Below, in pieces: positions 11,244 to 21,200 of a stretch of DNA of 64,000 bases (position 1 is the first letter of the stretch; each line of letters opens with the position of its first letter). The position numbers and the translations under genes were made by a program. Location: assembly GCA_002104985.1 (NCBI GenBank), contig MCGO01000102.1:1-64000 (forward strand), read 5' to 3'. The notes below the pieces were generated by a model. That model had not been told where the DNA came from and made no database searches. It worked only from the letters and a program-made list of their open reading frames with translations. The stretch comes from Rhizoclosmatium globosum (lineage: Eukaryota; Chytridiomycota; Chytridiomycetes; Chytridiales; Chytriomycetaceae).

Positions 11244-11386
11244 TGCTTTTTGGGTTTTGTTTTGTTTGCTGTTTTTCGACAAAGTTCTTTTTTGGGTGGT
11301 GGGAAAAGATCGGTTCCGACTTGTTCCATTGCATTCGTTCCTTGTCTTTCAAATCAGTTACCAACTAAAAAAAGTGCAAAAAAGAA
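11244..11386. promoter_or_regulatory. Bidirectional HSP60/HSP10 promoter with a step-type heat-shock element
   Basis: 143 bp between the two divergent start codons. TTC triplets occur at 11314, 11324 and 11334, exactly 10 bp apart (TTC-N7-TTC-N7-TTC), which is the step-type heat-shock element recognised by fungal Hsf1. A second 10-bp-spaced pair lies at 11338 and 11348. This would let one Hsf1 cluster drive both chaperonin subunits. The triplets are seen directly; binding is inferred. Confidence 0.7.
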
Positions 11387-11864
11387 ATGTCATCTGCGAT
11401 CAAGAAGATTGTTCCTTTGTTTGACAGGGTTCTTATTCAACGTGTGAAGGCTGCTGAGGTACTTTCTTTGTCTTTGTCTTTCTTTCTTTGTTAGGGATTG
11501 GTTCGATTGGTTGGTTGGTGGGGGACAACAATAGCCCTAACTCTTTCTCTCCAACCCAAAAAACTACATAGCGAACTGCCTCCGGTCTGTTCATTCCAGA
11601 GAAGGCTCAGGAGACCCTCAACGAGGGTTTGGTCGTTGCTGCTGGTCCAGGTGCTGCAGACAAGGTAAAACGACAACTCCCGCCTCTTCTTTTCCCTCAA
11701 GAAAACTAACTCCTGCGCGCGCTCAGAACGGTAACATCCAACCACTCGCCCTCAAGGTCGGCGACAAGGTTCTCCTCCCTCCATACGGTGGAAACACTGT
11801 CAAATTCCAAGGAGAGGAGTTCTTGCTCTACACTGACAAGGAGATTTTGGCAAAGTTGGAGTAA
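11387..11864 (+). CDS. HSP10: Mitochondrial co-chaperonin Hsp10
   Basis: Three exons (11387..11458, 11572..11664, 11727..11864), 100 residues. It is the GroES-type heptameric lid of Hsp60. Family signatures: PLFDRVLIQRV at the N-terminus, the mobile loop with TASGLFIPEKAQE, VVAAGPGA, and the C-terminal VLLPPYGGNTVKF followed by EFLLYTDKEILAKLE. There is no cleavable presequence, as usual for Hsp10. Introns are 113 and 62 nt. It is transcribed divergently from HSP60. The downstream snoRNA-bearing introns could belong to an extended 3' part of this transcript. Confidence 0.96.
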
Positions 11865-12242
11865 ATCAAATCTTCTGGATTGTTTTTTGAGCAGGATTTG
11901 TCGATAGCGGCGATGGTGGTTGGTTGCATATATGTATTTCTTTGGTTTTGATGAAGGTGAGTTTCTGGATGCCATGGAGTGAAGAGCGAAAATGGAGCGA
12001 AGATGGAGCGAGCGGGTAAACGCGAACAGGTGGAAACTGTCGATGTTATGTTGAGTAACGATACTGAGTGAAAGTTGGAGGTGTGGGAACATTGTAGGAA
12101 AGGACAAATAGCGAGCGACAAAACCAAGTCGAAAGAAATCAAGCTACGTGCGCGGAAAGAAATCAAAAAGCCGAAAACCACGGTGCAATGAATGGATGCA
12201 AGAGCAATTCAATCCCGACACCCTCTCCTCTCCCCACTCTCC
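11865..12242 (+). other. HSP10 3' flank, possible first exon of the snoRNA host
   Basis: No ORF of note. A consensus donor GTGAGT at 11957-11962 could be the 5' splice site of the intron that ends at 12410. If so, either the HSP10 mRNA has a spliced 3' UTR or a separate transcript starts here. The sequence does not decide between these. Confidence 0.3.
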
Positions 12243-12330
12243 AAACAGGATGACCTTCTATAAAAGTATATACCAATTGTTCCTTCTGAGTTAATTTCAT
12301 GAGGTCACAAAGAAAATGCGTCTGATTTCC
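12243..12330 (+). ncRNA. C/D-box snoRNA copy 1 (snR41-like)
   Basis: Intronic. Box C AGGATGA at 12247-12253 (one mismatch to consensus), box D' CTGA at 12286-12289, C'-like TTCATGA at 12296-12302, box D CTGA at 12322-12325. The 12 nt next to D' (CCAATTGTTCCT) are complementary to a conserved small-subunit rRNA stretch. The D'+5 rule points to the A that yeast snR41 methylates (Am541, from memory). The D guide matched nothing recognised. Near-identical copies sit in the next two introns. Confidence 0.78.
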
Positions 12331-12609
12331 CTTCCCCTCTCACTCTGCTCCCCCTTTTTATCGTCTTGAAAACGCGTTTATGCTAACCCCCGACTTTCTT
12401 TCTCCTCTAGATTCCAAAATAAACGGTTCAATGTTACATAAAAATCATCCGTCTATTTCCTAGTTTCGATTCTTCTCTGACATACGTTCCACGAAGAAGT
12501 CACTCCAAACATTGTGCAACAAGAAACAACTCCGAATAGGGTACGTCCTCCTACCCTACCCCCACTCTCCTCTACCTCTTCATCCTTCTCTCCCCCCAAC
12601 ACCTTCAAT

Positions 12610-12696
12610 CAACAGGATGACCTTCTTTAAAGTATATACCAATTGTTCCTTCTGAGTTCATATCATGAAGTCACACAGAAAATGCGTCTGACCCCA
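12610..12696 (+). ncRNA. C/D-box snoRNA copy 2 (snR41-like)
   Basis: Within intron 12541..12764. Box C AGGATGA at 12614-12620, D' CTGA at 12652-12655, D CTGA at 12688-12691. The D' guide is identical to copy 1. Differences between copies fall mainly in the spacer between box C and the guide and in the C' region, as expected if the boxes and guides are under selection. Confidence 0.78.
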
Positions 12697-12877
12697 TCTT
12701 CCACCTCCTTCTATCATCTGAATACTCCTAGAACGTGTGATTCTAACCCAACATACACGTTTAGATTAGAAATACGCGTGTGACTAGTTCGTGTATGCCC
12801 ATGAAGGCCTTTATTTAATTTTCACGAGGGTAAGTTCTTCGACCCATATCATCTCCCATCCGCTCTCCGTCCTCAAT

Positions 12878-12962
12878 CAACAGGATGACCTTCTTTAAAG
12901 ATATACCAATTGTTCCTTCTGAGTTCATTTCATGAAGTCATACAGAAAATGCGTCTGATTCT
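12878..12962 (+). ncRNA. C/D-box snoRNA copy 3 (snR41-like)
   Basis: Within intron 12830..13027. Box C AGGATGA at 12882-12888, D' CTGA at 12919-12922, D CTGA at 12955-12958. Same D' guide. The sequence before box D (AGAAAATGCGT) is kept in all three copies, so the second guide may also be used, though no target was recognised. Confidence 0.78.
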
Positions 12963-13185
12963 ACCTTAACTTCCCCTTGCCTCCTTCTTTGGAAAATAGT
13001 TGTATTCTAACCTCGGCTTTCATTTAGGTTTCTTTTGATGGGCATCGCCTTCATTTGAAATGAAATTTCTATTTAATGATGTGGCTATACACCTTCTCAG
13101 AATCTGCCCAATAAACGTCGCTATTTGACACACTTCCACATTCCCCGTATGCTTAACTGGTTTAAAAGCATTCTCTGTGATTCAT

Positions 13186-14100
13186 TTATTTCATTGCAGG
13201 ATACTTTATAGCATTTTTGAGCATCTTGTCTTGAACAGCCTCAGAGAGGTTGATTCCACAAACACGAGCAAGTTGGACGAGGTACAACAAGACATCAGCC
13301 ATTTCTTCTCCAACGTGTACTTTATCGTGTTCCGTAAAGTCTATGGATCGATATCAGTCACTCATTTTGCGAACAATCGATTGAATGTACTTGGTAGTCC
13401 TGGTTCAACCTCCCCGAGCCACTGGAATATTTCACTCAATTCTCCCACCTCCGCAACCTATCCGAATCGTTTAAAAATATAGTTGGACGACGACTGACAC
13501 ACCAACGCCAACAAGAGATTCCGTGGCGTCAACTCAGTAGACCAATTCCTAGCCATGGAAAACTTCCGAGTTTCCTCCGCCAAAGTCCCAAACGTCAAAG
13601 CACGAGGATCCACAAGATGAAGAGCAATAGTATCCACAAGTCCCTCGATTGGAGGATACTTCTTGGCATTTTTAGAAACCTTATTAATGGTTGCTGCCGC
13701 CAAGTCGATTCCACAGCACCGAGCCATTTCCATCAAATAAATCAGAACATCGGACATTTCTTCGCCAGTGTGAATGCGATCGTGTTCGGAAAAGTCTGTT
13801 TGATGTCATTAGTCACGACTGAATCAACAGATAACGCTCACCAGGAAGACCAGGGGCTACCTCGCCCCTCCACTGAAATATCTCACTCAATTCACCCATT
13901 TCGCCAATCTGCCCAACCAAGTCAGTCGACACAAATCAAGAACAATCCAAACCAACCAAGGCAAACAACAGGTTCCGAGGCGTATGAGCCTTGCCCCAGC
14001 CTCGTGCAATGCAGAACTTGTTGATTCGATCGTCTAATTCGTCAAGCCTCAAAGATGCGGATTGCATCAAAGTTGGAGGGGAAGAAGTAGGTCCAAGCAT
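13186..14100 (-). CDS. Double-MazG-domain nucleotide pyrophosphohydrolase (dCTPP1-like)
   Basis: Five exons, complement(13186..13340, 13391..13457, 13503..13795, 13842..13908, 13957..14100); 241 residues. MazG/dCTPP1 enzymes hydrolyse non-canonical or excess (d)NTPs to the monophosphate and PPi. Two complete MazG domains are fused in one frame. Domain 1 has PRNLLFAL, GEMGELSEIFQW and GEEMSDVLIYL. Domain 2 has PRNLLLAL, AEVGELSEIFQW and GEEMADVLLYL. Each keeps the Glu/Asp Mg-binding set (ExxE...ExxD). Both domains carry introns at the same two positions, so an intron-bearing gene duplicated internally. Introns are 45-50 nt. Family members are usually single-domain and self-associate; here one chain supplies two copies. 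Confidence 0.85.
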
Positions 14101-14180
14101 GAAATTATTTAGGATGAAAAAGAAGATGATAGAGAAAATAAAGACATTTTATTTTGAAGAGAATGATAGGAACTGTCGAG

Positions 14181-15228
14181 TTATTCAAAATCAGAAGCAA
14201 GGCGGCGACATTGAGTAACTTGTGCCCCTAACTGACATCCCTTGATAACTCCATCAATGTTCAAACGGTTCAAGTTCCCACAAATCTCACTTATACTTTT
14301 CGTGTTGATGCTACAGTCTCCACCAGTCGCGTCAGTATACTCAATATCAAACACAGGCTTCATCTGTGCAATAAATCCCTCATACTTATCACACTCGTTG
14401 TACCGATCACATTCCTCAACAACAGCAAAGTCAAACAACGAAATAACAGCATCTCTCGTCTCGTCAGTCCAAAGGGACGCGCAGTTCTTGCATCCAACAC
14501 CAAGCCCAATTCTATGGGCTTCAGCAGTAAGCCACTGGATAAACTCATTCTGATCGTCCTTGGAAATATCAGGAGTGAAGCCAGAGCCATTCGAGTAGTC
14601 CAAAGCAATGTTATCAGGATCAACTGCATCGCATCCTTTGTCCTTGGCTTGTTCAAGACGCTTGGTCAAGAGGTCGCGAACAGCTGGGATTCGGAAATCA
14701 ATGTAAGTTTCTCCTTCCCAACCTTTGTATACATTTCCGATCGCGTTATCGATGGCGGCAAACGCGGAAAAGTCGTCTCGTGAAGTTCCTCTTTCGATGG
14801 CAGCAACTGAGAACACCACAAAAAATCTGTTACACTTTCTTTTGTTTGGTGAGACAAAGCCTCACCGTTCACGTAGCAAATAACGCGGCGATCTGGGTGA
14901 CTTGCTTTCACAGCCTCAACTGTTGCAGTTATGTCATCAGCAACCATGACATCAACGTCATATATTTCAGCATCAACCGTTGGGTCTAATTGGCCTCTGA
15001 GTTGAATCTAACGTATTTATCAGCAATCGAAACGAAATTCGAAGACAAATTAGAATACCTGGAAGGATGAGCCGATTGTTGGAGCCCACCATGACGGCAC
15101 TGCGTTTAGTGTTGAAGAACGGCAAGGAGTATAAAAAGAGCCAACATACCAAGGTCTTTCGGAGAGTGAACAGGAGCAGCATTAGATAATACTGTAAAGA
15201 ATAGCGAAGTGAAGAGGATGCTTTGCAT
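14181..15228 (-). CDS. Secreted GH114 endo-alpha-1,4-polygalactosaminidase-like protein
   Basis: Four exons, complement(14181..14806, 14866..15007, 15059..15099, 15150..15228); 295 residues. It begins with a clear signal peptide (MQSILFTSLFFTVLSNAAP). GH114 hallmarks follow in order: WWAPTIGSSFQ, the strand YDVDV, RRVICYVN, WEGETYIDFR, GCDAVDPDN with the presumed catalytic Asp, GLGVGCKN, FAVVEECDRYNEC, and PVFDIEYTD. GH114 TIM-barrel enzymes cleave galactosaminogalactan-type polymers of fungal or bacterial matrices, so a role in matrix remodelling or attack on other microbes is likely. Introns are 50, 51 and 59 nt. The start of the double-MazG gene lies 80 bp downstream on the same strand. 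Confidence 0.9.
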
Positions 15229-15875
15229 TTTTGGTGGCTTTTTTTTGAGAGGCCGGGCTGTTCAGTTAAGCCTTTCTCTCAAGGCTGGATGGATATGATT
15301 GGCTCCTTTCGTTTTCACAAAGGGATAAGGCGTCGACTTCCTCGTACAATAATGCTTTGCGTTTCACGTGAAGCATAGTGATTGTTTTAATACTTCTCTG
15401 CACAATGCATTTTTTTCTCTTTGAATGAAACAGATTTTGATGTTTTTCCCCATTTTTAGTCCCCAAAGACCACCTACCTAATCAGCTTGCATCAGTTACA
15501 AAAAATTAAGTTTATTTAACGTTTGAAATGTTGCGCTTGACAGGGACATTCTATCTATGAATCACTTCTTGGTCATAAAAGGTTCAAGTGGGGATTGTCC
15601 TGAACGTGTAAATCAAAAAGCCCCATTGTTTCAGCCTTCGTATAAAATCTGTTTATTGATAAAGTAATGCTTTCGTGAAAGCCGTGTTGGGCGGGTAAAG
15701 CCATTTTTTTAATTTGGATTAGAAATGACAATTAAAAGAGACTGAAATGAATTTGAAGTAATGGATAAACTCAAAGGAAACAAAAGGACAACCACCAAGA
15801 GACTGTTTGGTTGAGAAGAAAAGTACGAAGCAACGTACGGTAGTGCAGACGGTAGTGTACTTATTATATTTCTAG
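15229..15875. other. Intergenic region upstream of GH114
   Basis: AT-rich, about 650 bp. It holds a CACGTG at 15365-15370 and presumably the GH114 promoter plus the 3' UTR of the next minus-strand gene. No credible ORF, tRNA or repeat seen. Confidence 0.4.
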
Positions 15876-16685
15876 TTATCTTCGGGATACAAATGTTGAC
15901 AAATAGTGGCGAAACTGCCGAAACCGAATGTCCATCACAAGAATCATAGCCGACATTACGACAACAGCCCGTTCTTCCTCAGAAGTCCATTTGTCATCAA
16001 CAGGTTCCAACACGCCTTTCAAGGCATTCGAACACAAATTAATTTCAAGTCTTGCAATCGCTCGCTCCGTTAAATTATGCTTTGAGAATAGTTTCTTCCA
16101 ATGTGATGGGGTATCATTTTCGTTTGTCAGTTCCTTATCAGATCGGAAAAGAGTGAAACGCAAAGGTTCGGCAATGCTGCCAAATGCGAGTGTCCCAATG
16201 TCAATCATTATTCCTTCTCGTCGCCAATGATAACTGGCATCAGATCCAATAAAAGAACATGGGGACCTCACAACGTTCTGTACAGCTTCCATCGTCATAT
16301 CATAGTGCCCATAAATCGAATCAATCAAGTAGCTGATAACGCTTTGCCTCTCGTGTGGATTCATAACAGCTATTGTTGATAATGTGATAGAGTCAATCAT
16401 GGTGATCGAGGGGGCACACTGAGTTAAAGACGGTTTCTCGCCATGCCTGTGCTCTGGTTTATGTGACATCATATTCATTGGGGCTGGCTTAGTTTCAAGC
16501 TTGAATAGAAATGTGGATGCTTCGCCTTGTTCTGACAGGTGGATCTGTTTGGTGGTAAATTGACTAAAGACGAGTGGTTTTGCCAAGTCCGCCATGCCAT
16601 AGAGTGGGAGCCCAATATCACTCAGATTATGGTCATAGCTAGGAGGTGCATATCCAGGCGGGGCCTCAGGCTCAGTGTCTGTCAT
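15876..16685 (-). CDS. Unknown protein with an N-terminal PPxY motif
   Basis: A 269-residue intron-less ORF from an ATG at 16685; no family recognised. Near the N-terminus, PPGYAPPSY includes a PPxY motif of the kind bound by WW domains of Nedd4/Rsp5 ubiquitin ligases. No signal peptide or membrane helix is obvious. The C-terminal half has alternating hydrophobic segments compatible with a folded domain. The first about 43 codons and some upstream DNA are duplicated as a truncated pseudogene at 32628-32797, which helps define the start. It is the first member of a tandem duplicated block that includes the TOM70 copies. Confidence 0.6.
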   Translation of the reverse strand: MTDTEPEAPPGYAPPSYDHNLSDIGLPLYGMADLAKPLVFSQFTTKQIHLSEQGEASTFLFKLETKPAPMNMMSHKPEHRHGEKPSLTQCAPSITMIDSITLSTIAVMNPHERQSVISYLIDSIYGHYDMTMEAVQNVVRSPCSFIGSDASYHWRREGIMIDIGTLAFGSIAEPLRFTLFRSDKELTNENDTPSHWKKLFSKHNLTERAIARLEINLCSNALKGVLEPVDDKWTSEEERAVVVMSAMILVMDIRFRQFRHYLSTFVSRR

Positions 16686-16947
16686 TGCTGGTTGGTTGAG
16701 TGTGGCGTTTCGGTTGTTTTCTAGATCTCCAATCCACGATTTCTAATACCAAGAAAGAAATGATTGATGTGCATGTGAAGCATTCTGTCTCGTTATTTCC
16801 ATTTCTATATATCTTAATATTGTGAAGCATTGCAAGACTTACAGTGATTTCTTAAATTATATAGGTACACTTCTTTTAATTTAACACCAAACGTTACTTT
16901 CCTTGTCCGTCTCTTCTCATAGTATTTATAAATAAACTCAAATAGCG
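16686..16947. other. Short intergenic region
   Basis: AT-rich 3' flank of the kinase-TOM70 chimera and 5' flank of the PPxY gene. Nothing else seen. Confidence 0.4.
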
Positions 16948-18053
16948 TTATGTACGTTTTGCTGCGGAAACAATCTCTCTCGCCTTTGCATCTGGATACA
17001 TTTTCGAAACATACAACTGCGATGCACAAGCTTCACGACAATAAATCACATGCACAAGTTCAGACTCAGTTCTTGTGACATGGATCGCAGCGTTGCATGC
17101 GTCCAACGCGTCTTGGAGGTGGTTTTGGTGGATGAGGATTTCTGCAAGTTGAATGTATGATATTTCGCAGGTTCGGTCGACTTGTTTGGCTTGTTTACAG
17201 AACCTTTTGGCGGATTCAAAGTCTTGTTTGGCTTGTAGGTAAAGGATTGCTATGAAGTTCGGTGCTTGTTAGCAATATTTACGAAAACAAAGGGAAGTGG
17301 TCACTCACATTTGTTGATGTATGGTAATGGAGAAGTTCCATCCATTGCAATGGCCTTGTCAAAGTTCTTTTCAGCCTCCTCGAATCTTCCCATATCCAAC
17401 AACACTTCTCCGTAGTAGTTGAACACCTCAGGGACATCAGCAAATTTCTTTAAAGCATTCACGAAAGCTTTCTCGGCCTCTCCTTGGTCCTCGTTCTTGT
17501 ACAGAGCACTACCGAGTTGGATATATGCGTAAACAAAGTCATTGTCGAGTTCAATGAAGCGCTTGTAATATTCGATAGCAGCGTGAAAATTGCCGGTGTG
17601 GAAATATACTTGGCCGCGGTGATAGTAGAAGTCTGCGTCAATGCAGGAAACCTTTTCGGCATTTTCGTACTCGCGAAAAGCAGCTTCGAGGTCTTGCCCT
17701 TCTATGAAAATAGAGGCACGTTTGATGAGGGTGTTCATGGAGGTTGAGTCAAGAGACAGAGATTTGTCAAGGTGTTGCATTGCGAGTGGGACTGATATGG
17801 GGTTGTTTTAGAAGAGATTTCTTTCGAGAGAAAGTGTCAATACTCAACTGTCTCCCTTCAAGAAGCAGAAAGTTCCAAGAGTGTTGAGAGCAAAGGCGTG
17901 AACCTTGTCAGAGGAGAAGGCGTTGGTTTCAACAGATTCCTCAATAGTCTTCATAGCAGTAGCCCAGTCTCTGGCAAGAACTGCATCGTACGCCTTGTGC
18001 AAGAGAACATCAGACGTCGATTCTTTGGGGAACTGAGCGACAATAGAAGCACC

Positions 18054-18191
18054 TGATGCGTAGCAGCAGTTAGTTGTATGACAACAAGATTAAAGTTTAT
18101 TCACCTGATGCGTAGCAGCAGTTAGTTGTTTGACAACAAGATAAAAGAAGATGAATGATAAATTTGACAACCCATAACCAAACATCCAACA
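18054..18191 (-). repeat. 3' LTR of Copia 1
   Basis: Reads TGTTGG...GCATCA on the element strand. It contains an internal tandem repeat of about 50 bp (the segment with GATGCGTAGCAGCAG occurs twice). One base differs from the 5' LTR. Confidence 0.93.
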
Positions 18192-18209
18192 CTCCCTCTG
18201 TTGTCCAAT

Positions 18210-21200
18210 TCATTCCATTCCGACTAACCCCATAGCTTCCCTCATTCTCTTGAAGGTAGGTGCATCAAGTGGTTTGGTGAGAGCATCTGCCACCATTACC
18301 TTTGTCGACACGTATTCCACTTTCAGTTCCTCTGCCAGGACCTTTTCCCGCAGAAAGTGGTGTCGAATATCCACGTGTTTGACACGATCATGGAACTTTG
18401 GGTTCTTGCTCACCGCAATACACCCCTGGTTGTCTCCAAATAGGGTTGTTGGTCCTTCCACTGGGAATCCGATTTCTCCCAGTAATCGCCGCAGGTGAAT
18501 AACTTCCTGCGCTCCTCGTGACATTGCCATATATTCAGCCTCCAATGTTGACAACGCGACTGTTGGTTGTTTCTGGCATTTCCATGATACTGCTCCACCT
18601 GAGAGCATCACCACATATCCACCCACCGATCGTCTGTCGTCCGTACACGTCGCAAAGTCTGAGTCTGAGAATGCAGTAAGGTGGCGGCTGTCCACACGGG
18701 CAACCGCCTCAGCCGTTGGGCCATCATACCGAATCTGAGCCACTGCTTCCAGGCCAGCCTTTCCTTCATACTTCAAGGCAAGGTTTGCTGATCCCTTTAC
18801 ATATCGTACGACCTCTTTTGCTGCTCGCCAGTGTGCATCACCAGGGTTGTTCAAGAATCGACTCAACACACTCACAGCGGCTGAAATATCCGGTCGTGTC
18901 GCAACAGCCAGGTACTGCAGAGATCCCACCAGTTCTCGGTATGGTATTTCTGCCATTCTTGCCTTCTCGGCAGCAGTTGTTGGGGATTCCATTGAGCTCA
19001 GGTATGCTGACGCAGCCAGCATTGGTACTTGCAAATCGTTGGCGTCGCTGAGGCGGAATTTTTTCACCAGGTCCGACACGTACTGGGACTGGGAGAGAGT
19101 CACTTGTCTCCTATCCACACTGAACTTGAACTGAATGCCCAGATACCATTCCAGGAATCCCAAATCCTTCATGTTGAACCGCTTCTTCATGTTTGCGATT
19201 ACCGCCTCAATTTTGTAGAGGTTGTTCCCACTGAAGATCAGGTCGTCCACATACACTGATATGACGACCATATCCTCACCAAACTTCTTGACATACACAC
19301 ATGGATCCGCCATTGATGGGGTAAAACCACGTCCTCTCAGGTAGGAGTCCAGTGTAGTATTCCATGCCCGTGGTGATTGTTTCAACCCGTATAGGCACTT
19401 CTTGAGCTTCCATACATGATCCTCCTTTCCCTTGACCACATATCCCTCTGGTTGCTCCAAATACACCTCAGTGTCAATTTCAGCGTTCAAGAATGCCACA
19501 TCAATGTCAGCCAGTCGGTGATACCATTGCTTTTGCACTCCAGCTGCAACAATGGTCCTGATTGAAGAGAACTTTGCTGTCGGGGCAAACGTTTCCCAAT
19601 AATCCACACCTTCCACCTGACGAAAACCTTTGGCTACCAGCCGGGCTTTCCTTCGAACCAATTTTCCTGATCCATCAAACTTGTGGGCATACACCCACTT
19701 CACTTGAATTGCTCGCCTTCCTGCTGGCAATCTCACCAACTCGTAGGTCTTGTTAACCCTGATTGACGCCATTTCAGCATCATTTGCAGCAATCCACTCC
19801 TTTGCAAACCTGCCACTCACAGCGGCACGGTAGGTTTTAGGAACAATCTCCTCCTCTTCTGCCCCAAACGCAGATTTCAGGGTATTCCACGTCTCCCTGA
19901 ACAATCGCGGCACTACTTCAGCAGAGAATGCCAAATGGAATACGTCTCGTTCCTGGAGTTGTTGAGCAGTTTCCGCCAGGAGGTTGAACTCATCGTCCTC
20001 AATCTCCTGGTCCGTTGCATCCCGATACGATTGTGCAGGTTGAGCTCTCCGAGTTTCTCGTCGAGTTGGAGCACGTTCAGGCTCCCTCTGTTGCCGAGCT
20101 GGGTTATGGCGCTGATCATCCCTAGGTGGAGGTTGGAGAATATTATCCTCATTCTCCCCCTGTTCTCCAACACCGCCGGCTTCCGAGGCTTCGTACGGAA
20201 CGTCATTTTCGTCATTCCTGGTTGGTTGAGTTGCGGGGACCTCAGTTTCGTTGAGGCCAACCATGTCCTCCCAGTCAGTCTCATCAAAGGACCAGTCCAT
20301 GTTTTCGTCCTCCCCTGACCACTTTGACGCGTCAAATTCATCTTCAAAGAAGGTGACATCACGGGAGAATTCCACCTTCCCGCCAACCAGAATACGATAT
20401 GCATTCTTTCGCAAGTCGTATCCCACAAACCGACCCACTCGGGTTTTATCGTCCGACTTTGCCTTTGTTTCCTTTGGCACGTGTACACGAGCCACACACC
20501 CAAACACTTTAAGGTGGTCAATCTGAGGGGGCCTTCCCATCATCATTTCAAAGGACGACTTCCAGTCGTGTCTCGCCAGAGGACATCGATTACTTAGGTA
20601 TATGGCGCACATAAACGCCTCCCCCCAGTATGACATAGGGAGTTTGGCTTCATGCATCATTGCCAGCGCCATTCCAGCCACAGTGCGGTTTTTCCTCTCA
20701 GCTATTCCATTCTGCTCATGAACATATGGAGTTGAGTCTGTCCTGATGATGTTGTGGTCTGTGCAGAATTTCTCGAACTCTTTGTTGATGAACTCTGTAC
20801 CATTGTCACCGTGCAGTCTCTTCAGTTTCATTCCAGTTTCCGTCTCCACATTCGATTTAAACGCTTTGAAGGATTCCAGTGTTTCCGCACCAGATTTCTT
20901 GGTTTGGAGATATCCAACAGTGTAACCAGAGAACGCATCAGTGAACATCACCATGTATCGTTTGCCCCCTAAAGTTGGTTTTCCCATTGTGTACGTGTCC
21001 ATATGTACTTCCTCCAATGGCACTGTTGCTCGGTGTCGTTCCTTTGGTACAGATTTACGCGTTGATTTTCCAGCCGCGCACGAGTGACAGTTGCATTCAC
21101 TCCGAGTTACATCAGACTTGATGATTTTGGCACGCTTCAGCGCGTTGATAACCTGCATTCCACAATGTCCCAGTCGTCTGTGCCAGATTTCAGTCTCCAA

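Larger units (their letters stand above)
12243..13115 (+). ncRNA. Spliced, apparently non-coding snoRNA host transcript
   Basis: Three introns, each carrying one snoRNA, are bounded by clear signals. Intron A ends at 12410 (branch point TGCTAAC at 12381). Intron B is 12541..12764 (donor GTACGT, branch TTCTAAC at 12741). Intron C is 12830..13027 (donor GTAAGT, branch TTCTAAC at 13005). The exons (12411..12540, 12765..12829, 13028 onward) contain no shared open frame. AATAAA at 13110-13115 gives a likely 3' end, converging on the MazG gene. The layout resembles animal snoRNA host genes (UHG/SNHG), where the introns are the product. The 5' end is unresolved: HSP10 3' UTR or a separate promoter. 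Confidence 0.7.

Noticed and set aside
12226..12962. Three spaced direct repeats as a CRISPR-like or satellite array
   Set aside because: Only three units about 260-370 bp apart with conserved C/D boxes and separate introns; better explained as snoRNAs.
15581..15610. TTCAAGT-containing segment resembling a tRNA T-arm
   Set aside because: No matching acceptor, D-arm or anticodon arm nearby; no tRNA gene found anywhere in the window.
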